Of a DNA stretch of 64,000 nt, positions 24,957 through 38,100 are shown piece by piece. The number at the start of each line of letters is the position of its first letter. The first letter of the stretch is position 1. The notes below the pieces were generated by a model that was not told where the DNA came from, did not search any database, and was given only the letters and a program-made list of their open reading frames with translations. This DNA comes from Parachlorella kessleri (taxonomy: Eukaryota; Chlorophyta; Trebouxiophyceae; Chlorellales; Chlorellaceae): the NCBI GenBank assembly GCA_001598975.1, contig BBXU01000026.1:1-64000 (forward strand). Direction: 5' to 3'. Both the position numbers and the translations under genes were made by a program.

Positions 24957-27900
24957 TCATACCACGCTACGGGCCTGCATCTGCAGCTGGGCACCGATGT
25001 CATGTCCACACTGTGGTGAGGAGAGGCTGATAGACAGCACATTGACCGAGAAGGGCGACACCGGGATGACAAACTCGCTGCCCAGGCCGTCCACAGCCGC
25101 CTGCTTGGTGGAGACCTGCAGGCAACTTAGGGTTTTAGGGTTTAGGGTTGGCAGGGAAGCGTGCAACATGAGAGCAGGGCAAGCCTGGTACCTGATGATG
25201 CTGTGGCTGAAAGGCTGCCCCAGCTGCCCAGGCACAGTCTGTCCCAGGCACAGCAAAATCACGATATCCAGCGTGGCCATAAAGCTGGCTGTGTCCACAC
25301 CTGAGCTTACAGATATACTGCTTCCAAGTATATGGCAAGCTGCCTAGCGAAGGCCATGCTGCTGCCTTGGGTTCACAGGCATGCACCCCTTTGCTGCACC
25401 CATCTCGCCAGGCGTCGCGCAACAAGACGTGCCTTGAGCGGCTGGTCCAGGGTGTTCTCGTCGTCAGGGGCCCCAGACGTCAGGTAGCTCAAAGTGCCTT
25501 CCGAGACCACGCAGTCGGCCCGTGGGCCCCTCAGCTGCACCGCCACCAGCTGCAAAGAGGGCAGCCAGGCAAGTCAGGAGGCGCTGCAGGGACCTTGTAC
25601 GACGTGTGCCGTAGGGGCGGTACAAAGGTTGCACCACCCTCGGTGTGAGACCAGCCGTGGGCAGAACAGCGCAAGGCGGTATGCACGTGTCACTTGTGGG
25701 ATGGGAATGACAGCTCCAGAGGTTCACCCCCAGCTGGACCACCACATTTCCAGCCATAGGGACTGCAAGGGTTAAGGGGGCCATTGGCACTGCGCTGTCC
25801 ACGCAGGTAGCGCACCTGCTGGAACGCTGCAAAGTTGACGATCTTCACGGACAGCGACGCGCAGCTGGGGTCCTGGCAGGTGGCCGAGGCAGCAATGCTC
25901 TCCTCAGGGCCCTCCACTCCCCCCTCCTCCTGCAGACTTGGGAGGCCACAGAGGTAAGTCCGCAACGCATGTCCCAGCTACGACCAAGCAGCTGTTCCCC
26001 TTCAGCTGCTCCACAGACCACTGATAGCATGAGCACTGTGGCTGTCAATGGCTATCCTTGGCTGCACCGTGCCGCCGACACTGCTGTGCAAAGCATGCTT
26101 GATCTCCGTTATTATGACCCATGCAGGGTGCAGGCAGTGGCTCCTACCGCGTGTGGTGGTGCGCTGACATCTGTCTTGGCATAGTGCGTGCCCTGGTGCT
26201 GCGCAAACATCTGCTGCACGTAGTAGCTAGGAATGCCGTACCACCTGCACAGCACAGCAGGGAAGGCCCGCAGTCGCCATGCCAACCACGCTGCTTGCCA
26301 CACTACACCCACTGTATGCAAAGAAGATCTAGTGTGGATCAATGCCCACCCGCCAAAAGCGCCAGGCCCACCACTCCCACGTTGCGTGAGAGGAGTGGAG
26401 GGGGGTCCGACCGAGAGGTGCCTGGTGCTGGGCCAGCCTACCTGCGCTGGTCAAAGCAGATGAGGCTAGGGAACCAGGGGCGGGTGCTGGTGGCCACAAA
26501 GAGCGGGGCATAGGCGGCCGCCAGCACCGCGCCGGCGCCGGAGTTCCTTTCCAGGCCTGTCATGAACGCTGCCTCAGCCACCGCACCTGCACACCACCCA
26601 CCAGGGGGGCCAGGCCCCACCCCTGACCTCGGGCAGGGCAGCCAGCAGCAGGCAGGGAGACATACCCGCCCCATCCACACTCTCCCACCCGGCCCCGGGT
26701 ACCACCGCACCTCCCCGACCCAGACTCTGCCCTGCTCAGGAGGGGCGCTCCTCTCCCCTCCTGTGGCTGCCCCCCCGCACCTCTGGTTGTCAAACACAAT
26801 GAGGTTTGTGGGCCAGGGCCGCGCGTTGGTGTTGACGAACAGCGGCGCGTAGGCGGCGGCCAGCACGATGTGTGAATTGCGCTCCAGCCCAGTCATGAAC
26901 CCGGCCTCCGCCACGGCCCCTGCAACAATTACCACCCACCCCAGGGGGGCCTGCTTCCCAACCAGCCAAACCAAGCAGGGGCCCGGCCACCCAGCCAACC
27001 AACCGAGCTAGTTGACTGCCGTGCTGCTGTTCCAACTTCCCATACCTGTGCTCGATATACCCTGGGAAGACACCATACCTGCACGCCCTGCTGCTCCATG
27101 CCGTGGCCACTTCCCAGCCGCTGCCGAGCACTCGCACTCTACCTTGCTAGTCAACACAACGCACTAGTGCACCAGCGTACTCTAGTCCGTGGGCGGTTCT
27201 CTGCGCACACTCGCGAGGGTTGGTGCTCACTGACCTATGAGGTTCCCCAGGCCCCCGCCGTCGGTGACCGCATACTCGGACGCAAAGATGTAGTGGCTAT
27301 TTTGCGGCGTTAGCCCGTCAAACACGCGGCGCCGGCCCCACATGTCGCCAGGGTTGGTGTAGACCTGGAATACAGTGCAGAGTAAACCAAGCTCTGATTC
27401 TCACGCCCATTTGAGGTGCACCCTTATGCACACTACAAAGGGTTTGATAGCAGTGCACAACAGCCAGGTGGTCCACATGATTTGGGCCCTGCAAGGGCGG
27501 TGAGCTGTCGGCCAAAGGACCTCCGCACCAAGACCTCTGCAATCATCAGCACTTGGCCCAGGCCACACTGGTGTGGTGCCATCTAGGGCTGGTGGGGAGC
27601 ACTACATGGGGGTCGCCCCTGTCAGAGAGCAGCCAAGGGCTGCTGCTGCAACACGCCATCTGTAGTGACAGCACACATACTTAATACACCACAGAGCAGA
27701 ACTTGCAGGGTGCCAGCGGCAGCCAGTCCCAACCGCAGCTAGGCAAGCCGCGGCAAGGGAGGTACCACCCTCTGGCTGACTCACGTGGTATTCGTAGATG
27801 TCTGTGGGCGCGTCCTGCCGCATGTCACAGCTGGCTATGAGGCGCATGTGTGGGTAGGCGGCCTTGATGGCGCCATAGAAGGCAAGGTAGTTGGTCAGGT

Positions 27901-30900
27901 ACGCAGGCTTGGGCACCTGGGGGTCCCAGGGCAGGCCACAACCCTGCAGGTTCACGTGACGGCAGGCAGCACATCGTATCACTGCCATTGCCGGTGTGGG
28001 GGGTACATGGGGAGGAGGCGCCACAGGGCACCTCAGGCCACTCACATTAATCTACTGAACAGCATGCTGGTGGTGCAGCACACAGCAGCAGGCTCGTCAG
28101 GGCAGAGGCAACACCCCCTGCTGGCTGAGGGGACGGCACATCCTTGCTATGCCACCTCCCTGACACTGCCCTGTCTGTGACCCTCATGATACAGCTGTTC
28201 TGCCCATCTACCCAGCTACTTAGCCAGCCGGGCCAGCCAGACAGCCAGCCAGGTAAGCACCAGTGATGCAGTGATACCCCCCCCCCCCCCCACCACCACC
28301 ACCCCCACCTCGTTGCCAATGGCCATGTACTTGATGGCCCAGGGCTCGGGGTGGCCCATGGCGGCCCTCAGACTGCCCCATGTGCTGTCGGCGGGGCCGC
28401 TGATAAACTCCAGCGAGTCCAGGGCATCGCGGACCAGAGGCATGATGTCCGCACCAGAGACGGCTGTGCAGGGGGGGGGGGGGGGCGCTTTGAAGCATAC
28501 TGGCGGTTGTAGCATTCGTGTCAGTGGGACCAGTGCTGCCAGCAGCAATGACTAGACGTCCCTCCTCGTCGGCTAATACCTGCCTCAAGTCCCAACTAGG
28601 TGACAACATGCCAGCTGTGTGACAAGGGAGGCTCTCTCCGGCCAGTTCATGGTGGGCACGCGCCTTCCAACAAGCAACACACTGCGTGGGATGACACCAA
28701 CAGCAACCCCGAGCTCGTTGACCCCACCATGCAGGACAGGCTCCTTCTACAGCTTCCGGGCCATTACTGGCCCGGCCCACTGGCGCTACAGCACCAGGGC
28801 CAACTCACTCTCTTGGTGCGCAATCCCGTTGTTTATCACCCAGATGGGCTCGGTTCCCAGCTCCTCCGACAGCAGCATGTACTCAAACAGGCCCAGCCCG
28901 TCTGTGCTGTAGTAGCTCCACACCCCTGCAGTAGCAACACAGGTGGCAGGAGGGCTCCCATGGATGAGCCAGCGTGTGCAAGCACATGGTTGGCGAGAGC
29001 CACATGCGGGCAACGCTAGCTGGTAGGTGACAGCGGCAGTCACAGCACGACGCCACATGCTGGCATGTACCCTGCCAGCTGGGCAAAGCTGCAGCTCGCG
29101 CCCAGGCTTCAGGCAAGGCTCTGAACCCCCTCATGCCTCGAACTCATACCCTCACCGTTGTAGTGCCCCGCTCGGGCCTCTGCCGGCCCCACAGCATTCT
29201 TCCAGTAGAAGCCGTTGCGCAGCCAGTCGCCCTCGATGTAGCAGCCACCCGGGAAGCGCAGGAACCTGCTTGCCACAGGCGGACGCGGCGGGGCAGGGTG
29301 GCGTGAAAGCTCTCAAGGTGAGAAAGGCAAAGAGGGACCCTGGCACGCAACAGCGTTGCCGTTCATGCTCCAGTATGGCAACACCAGCCCGTGGGCACAC
29401 TGACGCCACAAATAACTTTGCCTCAGCAGAGACTAATCTCACCGCACACCCATGTCCGCCCGCCAAACTGCCTCGCAAAGGTGATGGCAGCCCAAATCAC
29501 ACTGAGCACCGCCACGGCTGATACCGCCCACACCAGCTAGCCGGCCAGCCCCACAGTCAGTCGCTTTTACTTGCCTGGGGTGCAGGCCCTTAAGGGCGTC
29601 CAGCAGGTCCTGGCGGAAGGGCCAGGGGTTCATGTAGCCGCGCCCCCGCCGCACATTCTCGGTGGGGAACAGCGACACCTGGTCAACCACCAGGGTGCCG
29701 GGGCCGGTGAAGGTGACCTGCACAGGGGTGGATGCACAAGAGAAGAGATTGCTGGGACGGAATCTCCCTGATCAGTGACCGCGCTTTCCCCAGGGATTGT
29801 GGATGCGCAAGGGTGTGGGGAGCTACAAGATGTACAGGTCTGACATGAGACGTAAATGAGCAGGTTGCAGCATGTGATAAGCAGCTCGCATGCCTTGCAC
29901 AAACCGCAGCCCTCGCCTCGCCGCAGCGTACCACGAGGTGAGCACTGGTGGTGTCGGCGCTGCTGAGGAGGTCTGCTGTATACTGCGCCCAGCTGCTTCC
30001 GGTGACATTACTGAAGGAGGCAACAGCGTAAAGCGCCGTGCCATCAGCTGACACCAGGGACACTGTCACATCCTTGCTGTCTGCCTGCACATGACAGGAG
30101 AAGCAAGGCACGGGCTGAGCATACTGAGTTTGTGCAGAGGACAGAGAGCGCGCTTATGACATTTTTACAGGAGGCCTGGCTACATAGATGGCGGCCACGA
30201 GCATCGACCGGAACTTCTGGCTCAGTGCCACTCAGGCCTAGGGGAGAGGCAGAAGGAAGCCATACCTGTGGATTGAGCAAGTAGAGCGAGACAGTGTACA
30301 TGGATCCAGCCTCGAGACGAATGCCCCAGTAGCCAATATTCTGAATGCCACTGGAACCGCCTGCACAGCACCAAGCCAGCCACCACGTCAGTCAGTTAGT
30401 TGCAAGTGCCGGATACTAGAGATGGACAAGTACTCAAATCGTGCCGCACCAGATGTGCTGCTGCTCTTTTGGGAGGTCAATCGAGGTATTAGAATACATA
30501 CCTTCTCAACTGGACATTCAGACTTACATCGCCATGTGCAGGTTTGCAGCCCACGCCCCTTCTAGCATACCACCCACCTACCTGTTCCGGAGGTGATGCT
30601 CATGGCAACCGTGTTGTGCTCGTTGAGCGGGTAGGCTTTGGTGAGGGCAGTCTGGGCACCACCCACGGCTTGCCATGCAACGATAATGTCATTGCTGCAA
30701 CAACGGACCCAGCACGCAATAAGGAGTGTGAGCAGCTCAGGAGAAACCCAACCAGACAGGCGGTGGATACAACTTTCGGCAAGCAAGGCAAGACACAAAG
30801 CTCTGAGAGTGGTAAACTGTCAGGGCCCTGTGCTGTGAAAGTAGGAACCACCGGGGCATGGGATCCAAGCAGAGCTTCACACACCAAGTTCACACCTGAT

Positions 30901-31422
30901 GTTGAGCTGCTGGCGGCTGCGCAGGTATTCCTGCTTGCTTCTAAAGCGCCCTCGTCCAGCAGGAGAAGGCTCCGACGCCATGCTATGCCTGGCAGCAAGC
31001 GCGTCAAGGTCCACGGGCTGGTGCTGCTGGCCGGGTTGGTTGTTGAAGCCGGTTGCTCTGGCCAGGCCATCAAAGGAGCGGTCTTGCACCAGCTCGGCAT
31101 ACAGCCCTCCATCACCGGCGTGGCCGATCTGCAGGGTCATCAGGTGGGTAAGCGGTACCCAGCAGGCGGCCCACCCTACCGGAAGTGTACTGAGGGAGGC
31201 AAGCCCGTGATGACGTAGCAGTGCTAGACAGCATCTAGCCCGCACCTCTTCAAAGAAGATGCCCCACAATACATCACTGAGGGGCTCGGTGCTGCCCAGG
31301 TCGACTGTGACGCTAGTGTTGAAGTTCCGGAGCTGCTGCATGCCGTCGTAGGTGGTTGGAACCGCAGTCAAGCCCCTGATCAGTGGCAGGACTGCCAATG
31401 AAAAGGCTAGTAGTAGCAGCAT
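24957..31422 (-). CDS. Secreted GH51 alpha-L-arabinofuranosidase with duplicated exon
   Basis: This glycoside hydrolase removes terminal arabinofuranose from wall arabinans, arabinoxylans or AGPs. It begins with a signal peptide (MLLLLAFSLAVLPLIRGLT), so it should be secreted. Sixteen exons give 736 residues: 31422-31246, 31128-30896, 30694-30582, 30360-30266, 30084-29932, 29717-29575, 29265-29156, 28925-28809, 28463-28309, 27943-27785, 27364-27235, 26919-26781 (or 26586-26442), 26244-26148, 25929-25816, 25549-25433 and 25115-24957. Motifs include GYWGIRLEAG, FLRFPGGCYIEGDWL, PIWVINNGI, the acid/base Glu in MAIGNE (about 432) and the nucleophile Glu in ASEYAV (about 515). Two GC donors are needed: AG|GCAAGT at 29574 and probably AAG|GCACGT at 25432. 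For the second, a GT donor 33 nt further also keeps frame but adds an insert absent from relatives. The exon at 26781-26919 has a diverged tandem copy at 26442-26586. Confidence 0.93.
25127..25149. repeat. Interstitial TTTAGGG telomere-like motif
   Basis: Three TTAGGG/TTTAGGG-type units in a row lie in the last intron of the GH51 gene, a few bases upstream of the exon 16 acceptor as read on the minus strand. The plant and green-algal telomere unit is TTTAGGG. Confidence 0.75.
26442..26586 (-). CDS. Alternative copy of GH51 exon 12 (exon 12b)
   Basis: This 145-nt segment encodes a second version of the same protein region as exon 12 (26919-26781, 139 nt). Both start GAVAEA-FMTGLERNS and share LAAAYAPLFV and RPW. 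They differ mainly at NSHIV against NSGAGAV and in the 3' third (LIVFDNQ against LICFDQR). Both have a consensus AG acceptor and GT donor, both enter in phase 1 and both leave in phase 2. Either alone joins exon 11 to exon 13 in frame; both together shift the frame. This is the signature of mutually exclusive exons. A dead duplicate is the alternative, but its reading frame is intact. Confidence 0.85.
28277..28291. repeat. C15 homopolymer beside GH51 exon 9 donor
   Basis: Fifteen consecutive C on the + strand, read as G15 in the GH51 pre-mRNA, lie about 17 nt past the exon 9 donor. It is the complement of the run at 28471-28485. Confidence 0.9.
28471..28485. repeat. G15 homopolymer beside GH51 exon 9 acceptor
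   Basis: Fifteen consecutive G on the + strand, read as C15 in the pre-mRNA, form the pyrimidine tract directly before the exon 9 acceptor of the GH51 gene. Confidence 0.9.
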
Positions 31423-32111
31423 TTGGAAAGAGCCGACGGGTTTCGGGCAACCACGACCCAAAACCTCAGTGATGGTCGCGTGGCTTAACACGCCTGACTG
31501 CTGCTTCAAGTGGCCTCCTCCTTTGAGCAGAGGTGCATTGCCAGAATTTAGTACCCACATGCCATGTCGGGGAGGGCTTCACGTTTTTGTTTTGGATCAA
31601 GCGCTGACATGGCAACGCGGCAAACCTTGGACTTGACTTCCACCATCAGAGATATAGGACCGTTCTGGCCCGACCCTGCAGCCCTCGGGAAGGTACTCAA
31701 GACCTGAAGCTACTGCCTGAGGGCGATTGTCCCTCCCCCCAGAAATGACTTGCTCCTTACCCCAAAAGAGCGCATGTCGTGTGGTTACATGATCATGGCC
31801 ACAGGGACCAATATGCGGAGTGTTGGCGGGCGGGATCAAGGATGTCACAGCCATCCTGTACGTCCTGTGGTGTGTGTTTGGGGGGGGAGGGGGGCTCTCA
31901 ATTGGGCTTCTAGGTGCACAACTCACCCTTGCAAAACAGAATGGTGCCCTTTCTCCAAACTGCCGCTGACGATACCTGTCCTTCGTCCAGTCACTGGCAG
32001 GACCGTTTGCGAACCACGCTCAGTCTGCCACAAGTTACAGGACAGCAGAACCACCTTCACAAATCAAACATCAGTTCTGCTGCCCGTACGCTGCAACGCC
32101 CACACCCTCGT
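31423..32111. other. Intergenic, GH51 promoter and UTP13 3' UTR
   Basis: Both flanking genes are on the minus strand. No coding exon is supported. A G-rich stretch lies near 31880-31895. Confidence 0.4.
32035..32039 (-). other. TGTAA poly(A) signal candidate for UTP13
   Basis: TGTAA on the minus strand lies about 75 nt past the UTP13 stop codon. Confidence 0.45.
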
Positions 32112-35100
32112 TTAGCCCTCAAGCATGTTCATGGGCCCGTCAGAGACATGGCCGTTGGGTTGCAGCGCCTGCACACAAAGAGGAAACTATTCAGAGCGCC
32201 AGTCAACATAACTCTATACATTGCGCATGGATGTTCAACAAAAGAAGCCACAGCACATGCAGGTAGTACAGACGGTCAGACCTTCTCCATACAAGCATTA
32301 CAACCGAGCCAGGAGATTGATCCATGGCCTCTCAAAGCACAACTAGCCAACAACAATGCACAGATTTGCATGCAGCCGCCAGGCCCAGCAGAACCAGGAT
32401 AGGCTCGCACCGCAGGGTCCTCCTCCTCCTCCGGGCTTAGCACATTCATGGCGCCCAGCACATAGTCGACCAGGTAGGTTGACCGCAGGAGCCGGTCCGC
32501 GCGGCTGAAGTGCCGCTGCGTGTAGGGAACTAGTGCTTCGAGCAGCGTGTGCAAGCCAGGCACTGCCAGCAGCTCCTGCAGGCCGCGCAAGAGCAAGGCT
32601 GGACTCGACTGTGCAGTAGGTTTGAGGGCCACCTGTGCCTCCAAGCTGCCACTGTCAGAATGTCTGGATTCCAGTGTGGGGAGAAGTGACATGGCCAACT
32701 ACCCAGACCCTGTGCATGAGCCATCCCAACACAACCCCTGGCATCCTTGGCGGCAGGGGCTATACCGCAAGGCAGGCAAGCTCGCCCTGGACGGCCGGGT
32801 GCCTTGGCTGACCTGAGGTGGGTGGTGCTGCAGGATGGCATGCAGCATGGCCTGCGCCGCGTACGATGTCTTAGCGCTTGTGTTCCACTCGCGGCAGAAC
32901 TCCATGCACTGCCGCAGGTCATCGGGGCCCATGCCGTTGGCAAGACGTGCCAGGATGCGCTGCAGAACATGATCAAGCAACAACCCATTAAAAGTTTTTT
33001 GGCGTGCAGTACCTTGGTGCCAGCACGGCATTGTTCCGTCAGGCGCCGTGCTTGAAGGACTGACCAATTTAAAAAGGCTCAACGAAACAGCAAGCATAAA
33101 CCGTATGCGGCATGCCTAGCTGGCAAGGCACGCAACCACAGGTACCAAGCGAGGGATGATGCTCCGAGCAGGGCTGCACCTGGGATTCCTCAGGGCCGCG
33201 ATCAAACGCCTTCTTGAGCACGGTTAGCAGCCGGCCCGGCTGCCGCATCTCAAAGGCTAGTGCCGCCGCCCGCTCAAAATCATCGTCCTGCACATCCGGC
33301 ACGTCGGATGCACAACCGGCAGTGTCCAGCTGGGCTGCTACCCTGCCCAACAAACACCTGACAAATGTGTGGCACGAGAACAGGTGGCACAGTTAGCCAG
33401 GCCTCTAAGAACACACAATCCCCACCAACCCAGCCCAGGGGCCACCTGCCTCCGTGCAGCCAGCCAACCGGTTGCCACAGCCAGCCCCGTACGCCGCTTT
33501 TGCCTGCCTTCCTCTCTCTGGTCCCCGCCAGCCACCGGCAGTGAGCCCGTCCTCACCTGGAGCGCGTTGAGCAGGTCCTGCTCCCTCAGCACCGCCTCCT
33601 GCGCCTCCCTGGCTGCGTCCGCCTCGTCGGCCGCTGTGCAGTCCTCCCACAAGGCCACCGCGCCGTCGCCGCCGCCGGTCGCAACCACGCCCTCGCCGGC
33701 GCCGCCCACGGCCAGCGCCCAGACCTGCGCACACACCCACGCACAGAGTGACAGGTGCCCAGGGTTGGCAAGTCCACAGGGCAGCGTGACTGCTACTTAT
33801 GCCCTGCAAGCCCACCCATGCACAGCCAGCAGCAAGCTCCATAGGCCCAGACAAGAAGCAAACCGGCACCAGGGTCTGCTCCCCAGCCACGTGATGAACA
33901 CAACGACGCCGGCACATTTCACACCTTGTCTTGGTGGGCATCAAACGTGGCAGCGCACTCCGCCGTCCTGACGCCCCACAGCTTGACCAGGCCGTCGGCG
34001 CCTGACGACAGCAGCTGCGTGCCGGCGGACAGGAAGGCCACGCGCAGCACCGAGGACAGGTGACCCTCAAAGGTGCGCAGGCAGGAGCCGTCGGCGAGGC
34101 TCCACAGGCGCACGGTCTTGTCGCCGGAGGCGCTGGCCACGACTTGGTCCACGGGGGAGAAGGCGATGGCCCACACGCCCCGCTTGTGGCCTCGCAAGGT
34201 CGCGCTGCACACGGAGGGAGGGAGGGTGGATGGGCGGGTGGGCGCACGTCATGGGGAGTGACTAACGAGATGGGTGACACGTGCAGGTGCTGCTGCCTGC
34301 AAGTGCAACTGGTCCTCCCCGCAAGAGTGGCTTTGGCAAGCCAGGTGGCGCACATGATGACCACAGGTGGGCACCTGCTGCAACTCTGAGGCACAAGTGC
34401 TTCCATGGCGCATGAGAGCAAGGCATGCCGGAGTGATGAGACGAAAAAGTGCAGCAATGCCCCCCGCTGCTCACCTCAACACCAGGTTGGGCATCTTCCA
34501 GACCTTGATCGTCCTGTCTTGAGAGCCAGAGCAGATGACAGCATCATTGGGGGACACTGCAGGGGGCACAAGTGCTCAGGCCTTGTCAGGAGCTGCCATC
34601 AGCTGTACCATGTTTAGTGACAATGGCCGGTTACAACACAAGCATGACCAAGACTTGCGCACCTGCCATGGACGCGGAGCCACGGTGTGCAGGGGGCCTG
34701 TCAGCAGTACCCAGCTGCCTCACCTGCCACTGCATTGATGTCTTTGTCGTGCGCCGCAACAGCTGCCGTGACTTTGAGCTTTGCAGGCTTGCTGGCAGCA
34801 AAGTCGAGCCGTGAGAGGTCCCAGACCTGCATCACATGGCGGCTGGAGTTACAGCAGTCACAGCGGGGGATGCCACAGAGGAGATGCCATGACTAAATGA
34901 CTCATGTACCCTTCCTGGTGCCAAGGTCTACCGCCAACCCCAGGCAGCCCAAGCACACAGCACGGAAGCTCGCTCTGGTTGTGGCAACACTAGTATGTGT
35001 ATGAGAGGGCCCCACTTGTATGCCAGCTGCCGCCTGGTGCTTCGCACCTTGAGTAGCTTGTCTGCTCCGCCAGTGACCAGGAAGCTGCCGCCCCGCCTGG

Positions 35101-38100
35101 CAAAGGCCACGGCACCCACGGCTCCCACATGCCCCTCGCCAAGCCCTGCCAGGGAGCACGCGAGGAAGGTAGGACAGCTGTGGCAGCTCATGAGCAGTTA
35201 ATGTCATCCAGGCCGGCAGACGCCCTCACATTGACAATACCAGGAGAGGTATTGATCCGCAAGGCATGCGACGATGATCACCAGCCAGCCTTCATATACG
35301 GTTTGTCAGCCTGTGGCAGTGCCGTGCGCCTTCGTTGGTGGCGAGTAAGCAGCCCCTGGTGAGGCCTTGTTGACGGAGGAGCCCATGGCAAGCAGCTGTG
35401 ACCGACCGGCCTCCTCAGCAGCATCACCCACCTATACAGCTGCCCTGCGGCACCGCCCACACGCGCACACAGTTGTCCTTGCTGCCGCTGGCCAGCAGCG
35501 TCTGGCCGCTTGGCACGCGCAGCGCATCCAGGGAGAGCACGATGTCTGAGTGGCCTGCCAGCGTCGCGCAGCAGCCCAGCGTCGCGCAGTCAAACAGGCG
35601 GACGTGCTCGCTGTTGGTTGACACTGCCAGGTGTGTGGGCGCCGGCTGGGCGCCACCCCCGCTGCTGCTGTCGTTGCTAGGCTGCGCCTGCTCGCTCTGC
35701 AGTAAACAACACACGGCATCGCGATGCAGGCCAGAGAGGCCTTCCAGAGTCGTGTGGTTGGCCAGCTGTAGCCCCAGGGCTTGCTTCAGCAAATCATTAC
35801 CAATGCCCAAGCGTGTGCTGCGCAGCCCACATGCATGTGTACTGCTTCCCCCGTTATCCGCAACACATCCAGCGTACACCTTCCCCTCACTCCTTGCTGC
35901 ACACAACTTGCCTGAGATAAGCACAGCAGCCGCAGGTCCGTGACCTCGTCATTGTTGCCGATGAGCTGGCGTGCCACCAAGAGCTGCCCTCCCTGCGGCG
36001 TGTGCAGCTGGATGCGGCAGTCCTGCGTGGCCGTCATCACCCCCGCGCCGCCGGGCAGCAGCTGCAGCTCCACAATGTTCCCCGCGGAGGCGGCGGGTGC
36101 GGCTGCAGGGGCAAGGAAGTTTGTATCTGTATAACTTGTTAAAGAAGCTGGCCTTCAACAGGGGAAAAAAGGTAACTAAAAATCTAGTTAAGTAATGAAT
36201 CAGGGTTCGGTGGAAAACTGGGGCCGAGAGACTTGGGCAGGGATGGCTGTACAGGCAAGGCAAACTTAGTGGGGCAGCAGGGCGTATGCCTCCAGCCTCC
36301 TAGTCACCACGCTGCCATGGGGCCCGGTCTGTATCGTCCAGCCTGGCTACCCCCACACCTGCGATGCCGAGGCCTAGCCCTGGCCAGCAGTGCGTCGGAA
36401 GACATCGCAAAACCAAATAGACCCAGTAAGTTAATGCCTACCACCAGACAAGCAGGCAGCACCAGCACCAGCCGGCCTGGTTGCTCACCTGCTGCCGGCT
36501 CCTCATACAAGCACGCCCCTGTGTCTGCCCGCCACACTTTTAGCCGCCCCTTCTCGCCGCCGGTCACAAAGCACAATGCCTTCTTGCCCGCATCGGCCGG
36601 CACGCCCGGGAAGCTGGACTTGTGGGGAAGGACAGCCAGGCCTGCCGGAAGCAAGCAGCATGTAGGACAAGGTCCGGACACAGCCACACTACACACTGAA
36701 AGATGGACTCATGGCTACTAATAGAAACACTTGCCTGAGCTCTCAGCATTCGTCACCAGCCAGCATGCACCCTACCTGTTCACACGCAAGGTTCCTTGCT
36801 TCCCTCCGCCGGGCACGCCCCAGCATACCGCGCACATGCCTCCAAGCCCCACCCCAGCCCACGCCCTGGCCAGCCCCGCCTCCGGCCCCTGCTTGCCCCA
36901 CCCACCTTCCAGCCCTTCATACACCGGCACAGTGGCCAGCTTGGTATGGTCTTTCAGGCGCCACGCCATGACCACGCTGTCCCGCCCACCAGACAGCAGC
37001 GTCCAGCCATCATGGGAGATAGCCAGCGAGGTCACCGCGGAGTAGTGGCCCTTGAGGACCGCTATGCACGCTTTGGTCACCAGGTCCCACACCCGGACCT
37101 CGGCGTCGTCGCCGGCCGAGATGACCATCAGCTGACGCGGGTGGAAGAGCACCCTCAAGACAACGCCGCTGCACCCAAGAAGACAGGCTGATAAAGACAA
37201 CATCTGAACTGGCATCACGGCATAGGAGGCCCGCTGGCAGCAGATATCTGGAGCAGACTGCGGGCAGGCGGAACAGATGTACACTTCGCCTGCAGGGGTC
37301 GATGGACCATTGCCCTCTGCACATGCAAGTTCTGTACAAGAAGCGCAATGTGACCACAGGCCTGCTGCACACCTGTGGCCCGTGAAGGCATGTGTGCAGA
37401 AGCCGCCATCCACATCCCAGACCCTGACAGTGCGGTCCGCCCCCGCACTGGCGAGCAGGCCGCCGCTGGCGTCACAAGCCAGGTCAGCAATGGGTGCACG
37501 GTGGCCCTGCATCAGCCACCTCCAACAGACTGGGGTGTCCAGTACAAGCTGCTTCTGTAACTTTGACTCAACCCAAGCTTGTCAAACGGCCTGAATGGCA
37601 ATGGTCAGGGTTACGCTCGGGGTGATGCAAGAAACCCCATGCCAGTCATGCCGACAACAGCTTCTAGTGCTGCCAGCTGCCCAGCTGCTGAAAGCCCACC
37701 TTGAACGAGCGGACGGGCTGGCCCGTCTCTAAGGACCAACACCGTTGCTGCAGGCTGCGGCTTGCGCTGAAGACCAACCGCCCATCAGGACTCAGCGCCA
37801 CTGCTGTGATAGGCTCAGAGTCCTGCAGGAGCAGCATCGGAGCTGTTTACAGTAGTCTGGCTGCTGCAACTGAAGTACTACAAAGTTGACACCAGGCTAA
37901 AGCCAGGCTCACTCAGTGTGCTGCTAAACACGGTGCCAACTTGGACTCACCCCTGGCAGCGTCTTTACAACAGTCCCTGTGGCAACCTCAACCACCTGCG
38001 TGCAGCGCAGCCAGGTCAGCGCGGCCAAGTGCTACGTGCATCGCTCCAACAAACAGAAGTTATTGCCAAAGGAGGCAGGCTGTACCTTGACTTCGTCTCC

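Noticed and set aside
26442..26919. Using both copies of GH51 exon 12 in one transcript
   Set aside because: The first copy ends in phase 2 and the second needs phase 1, so joint inclusion shifts the frame.
30544..31218. 224-codon + strand open frame
   Set aside because: It is antisense to GH51 exons 2 and 3 with their conserved GHAGDGGLYAEL sequence.
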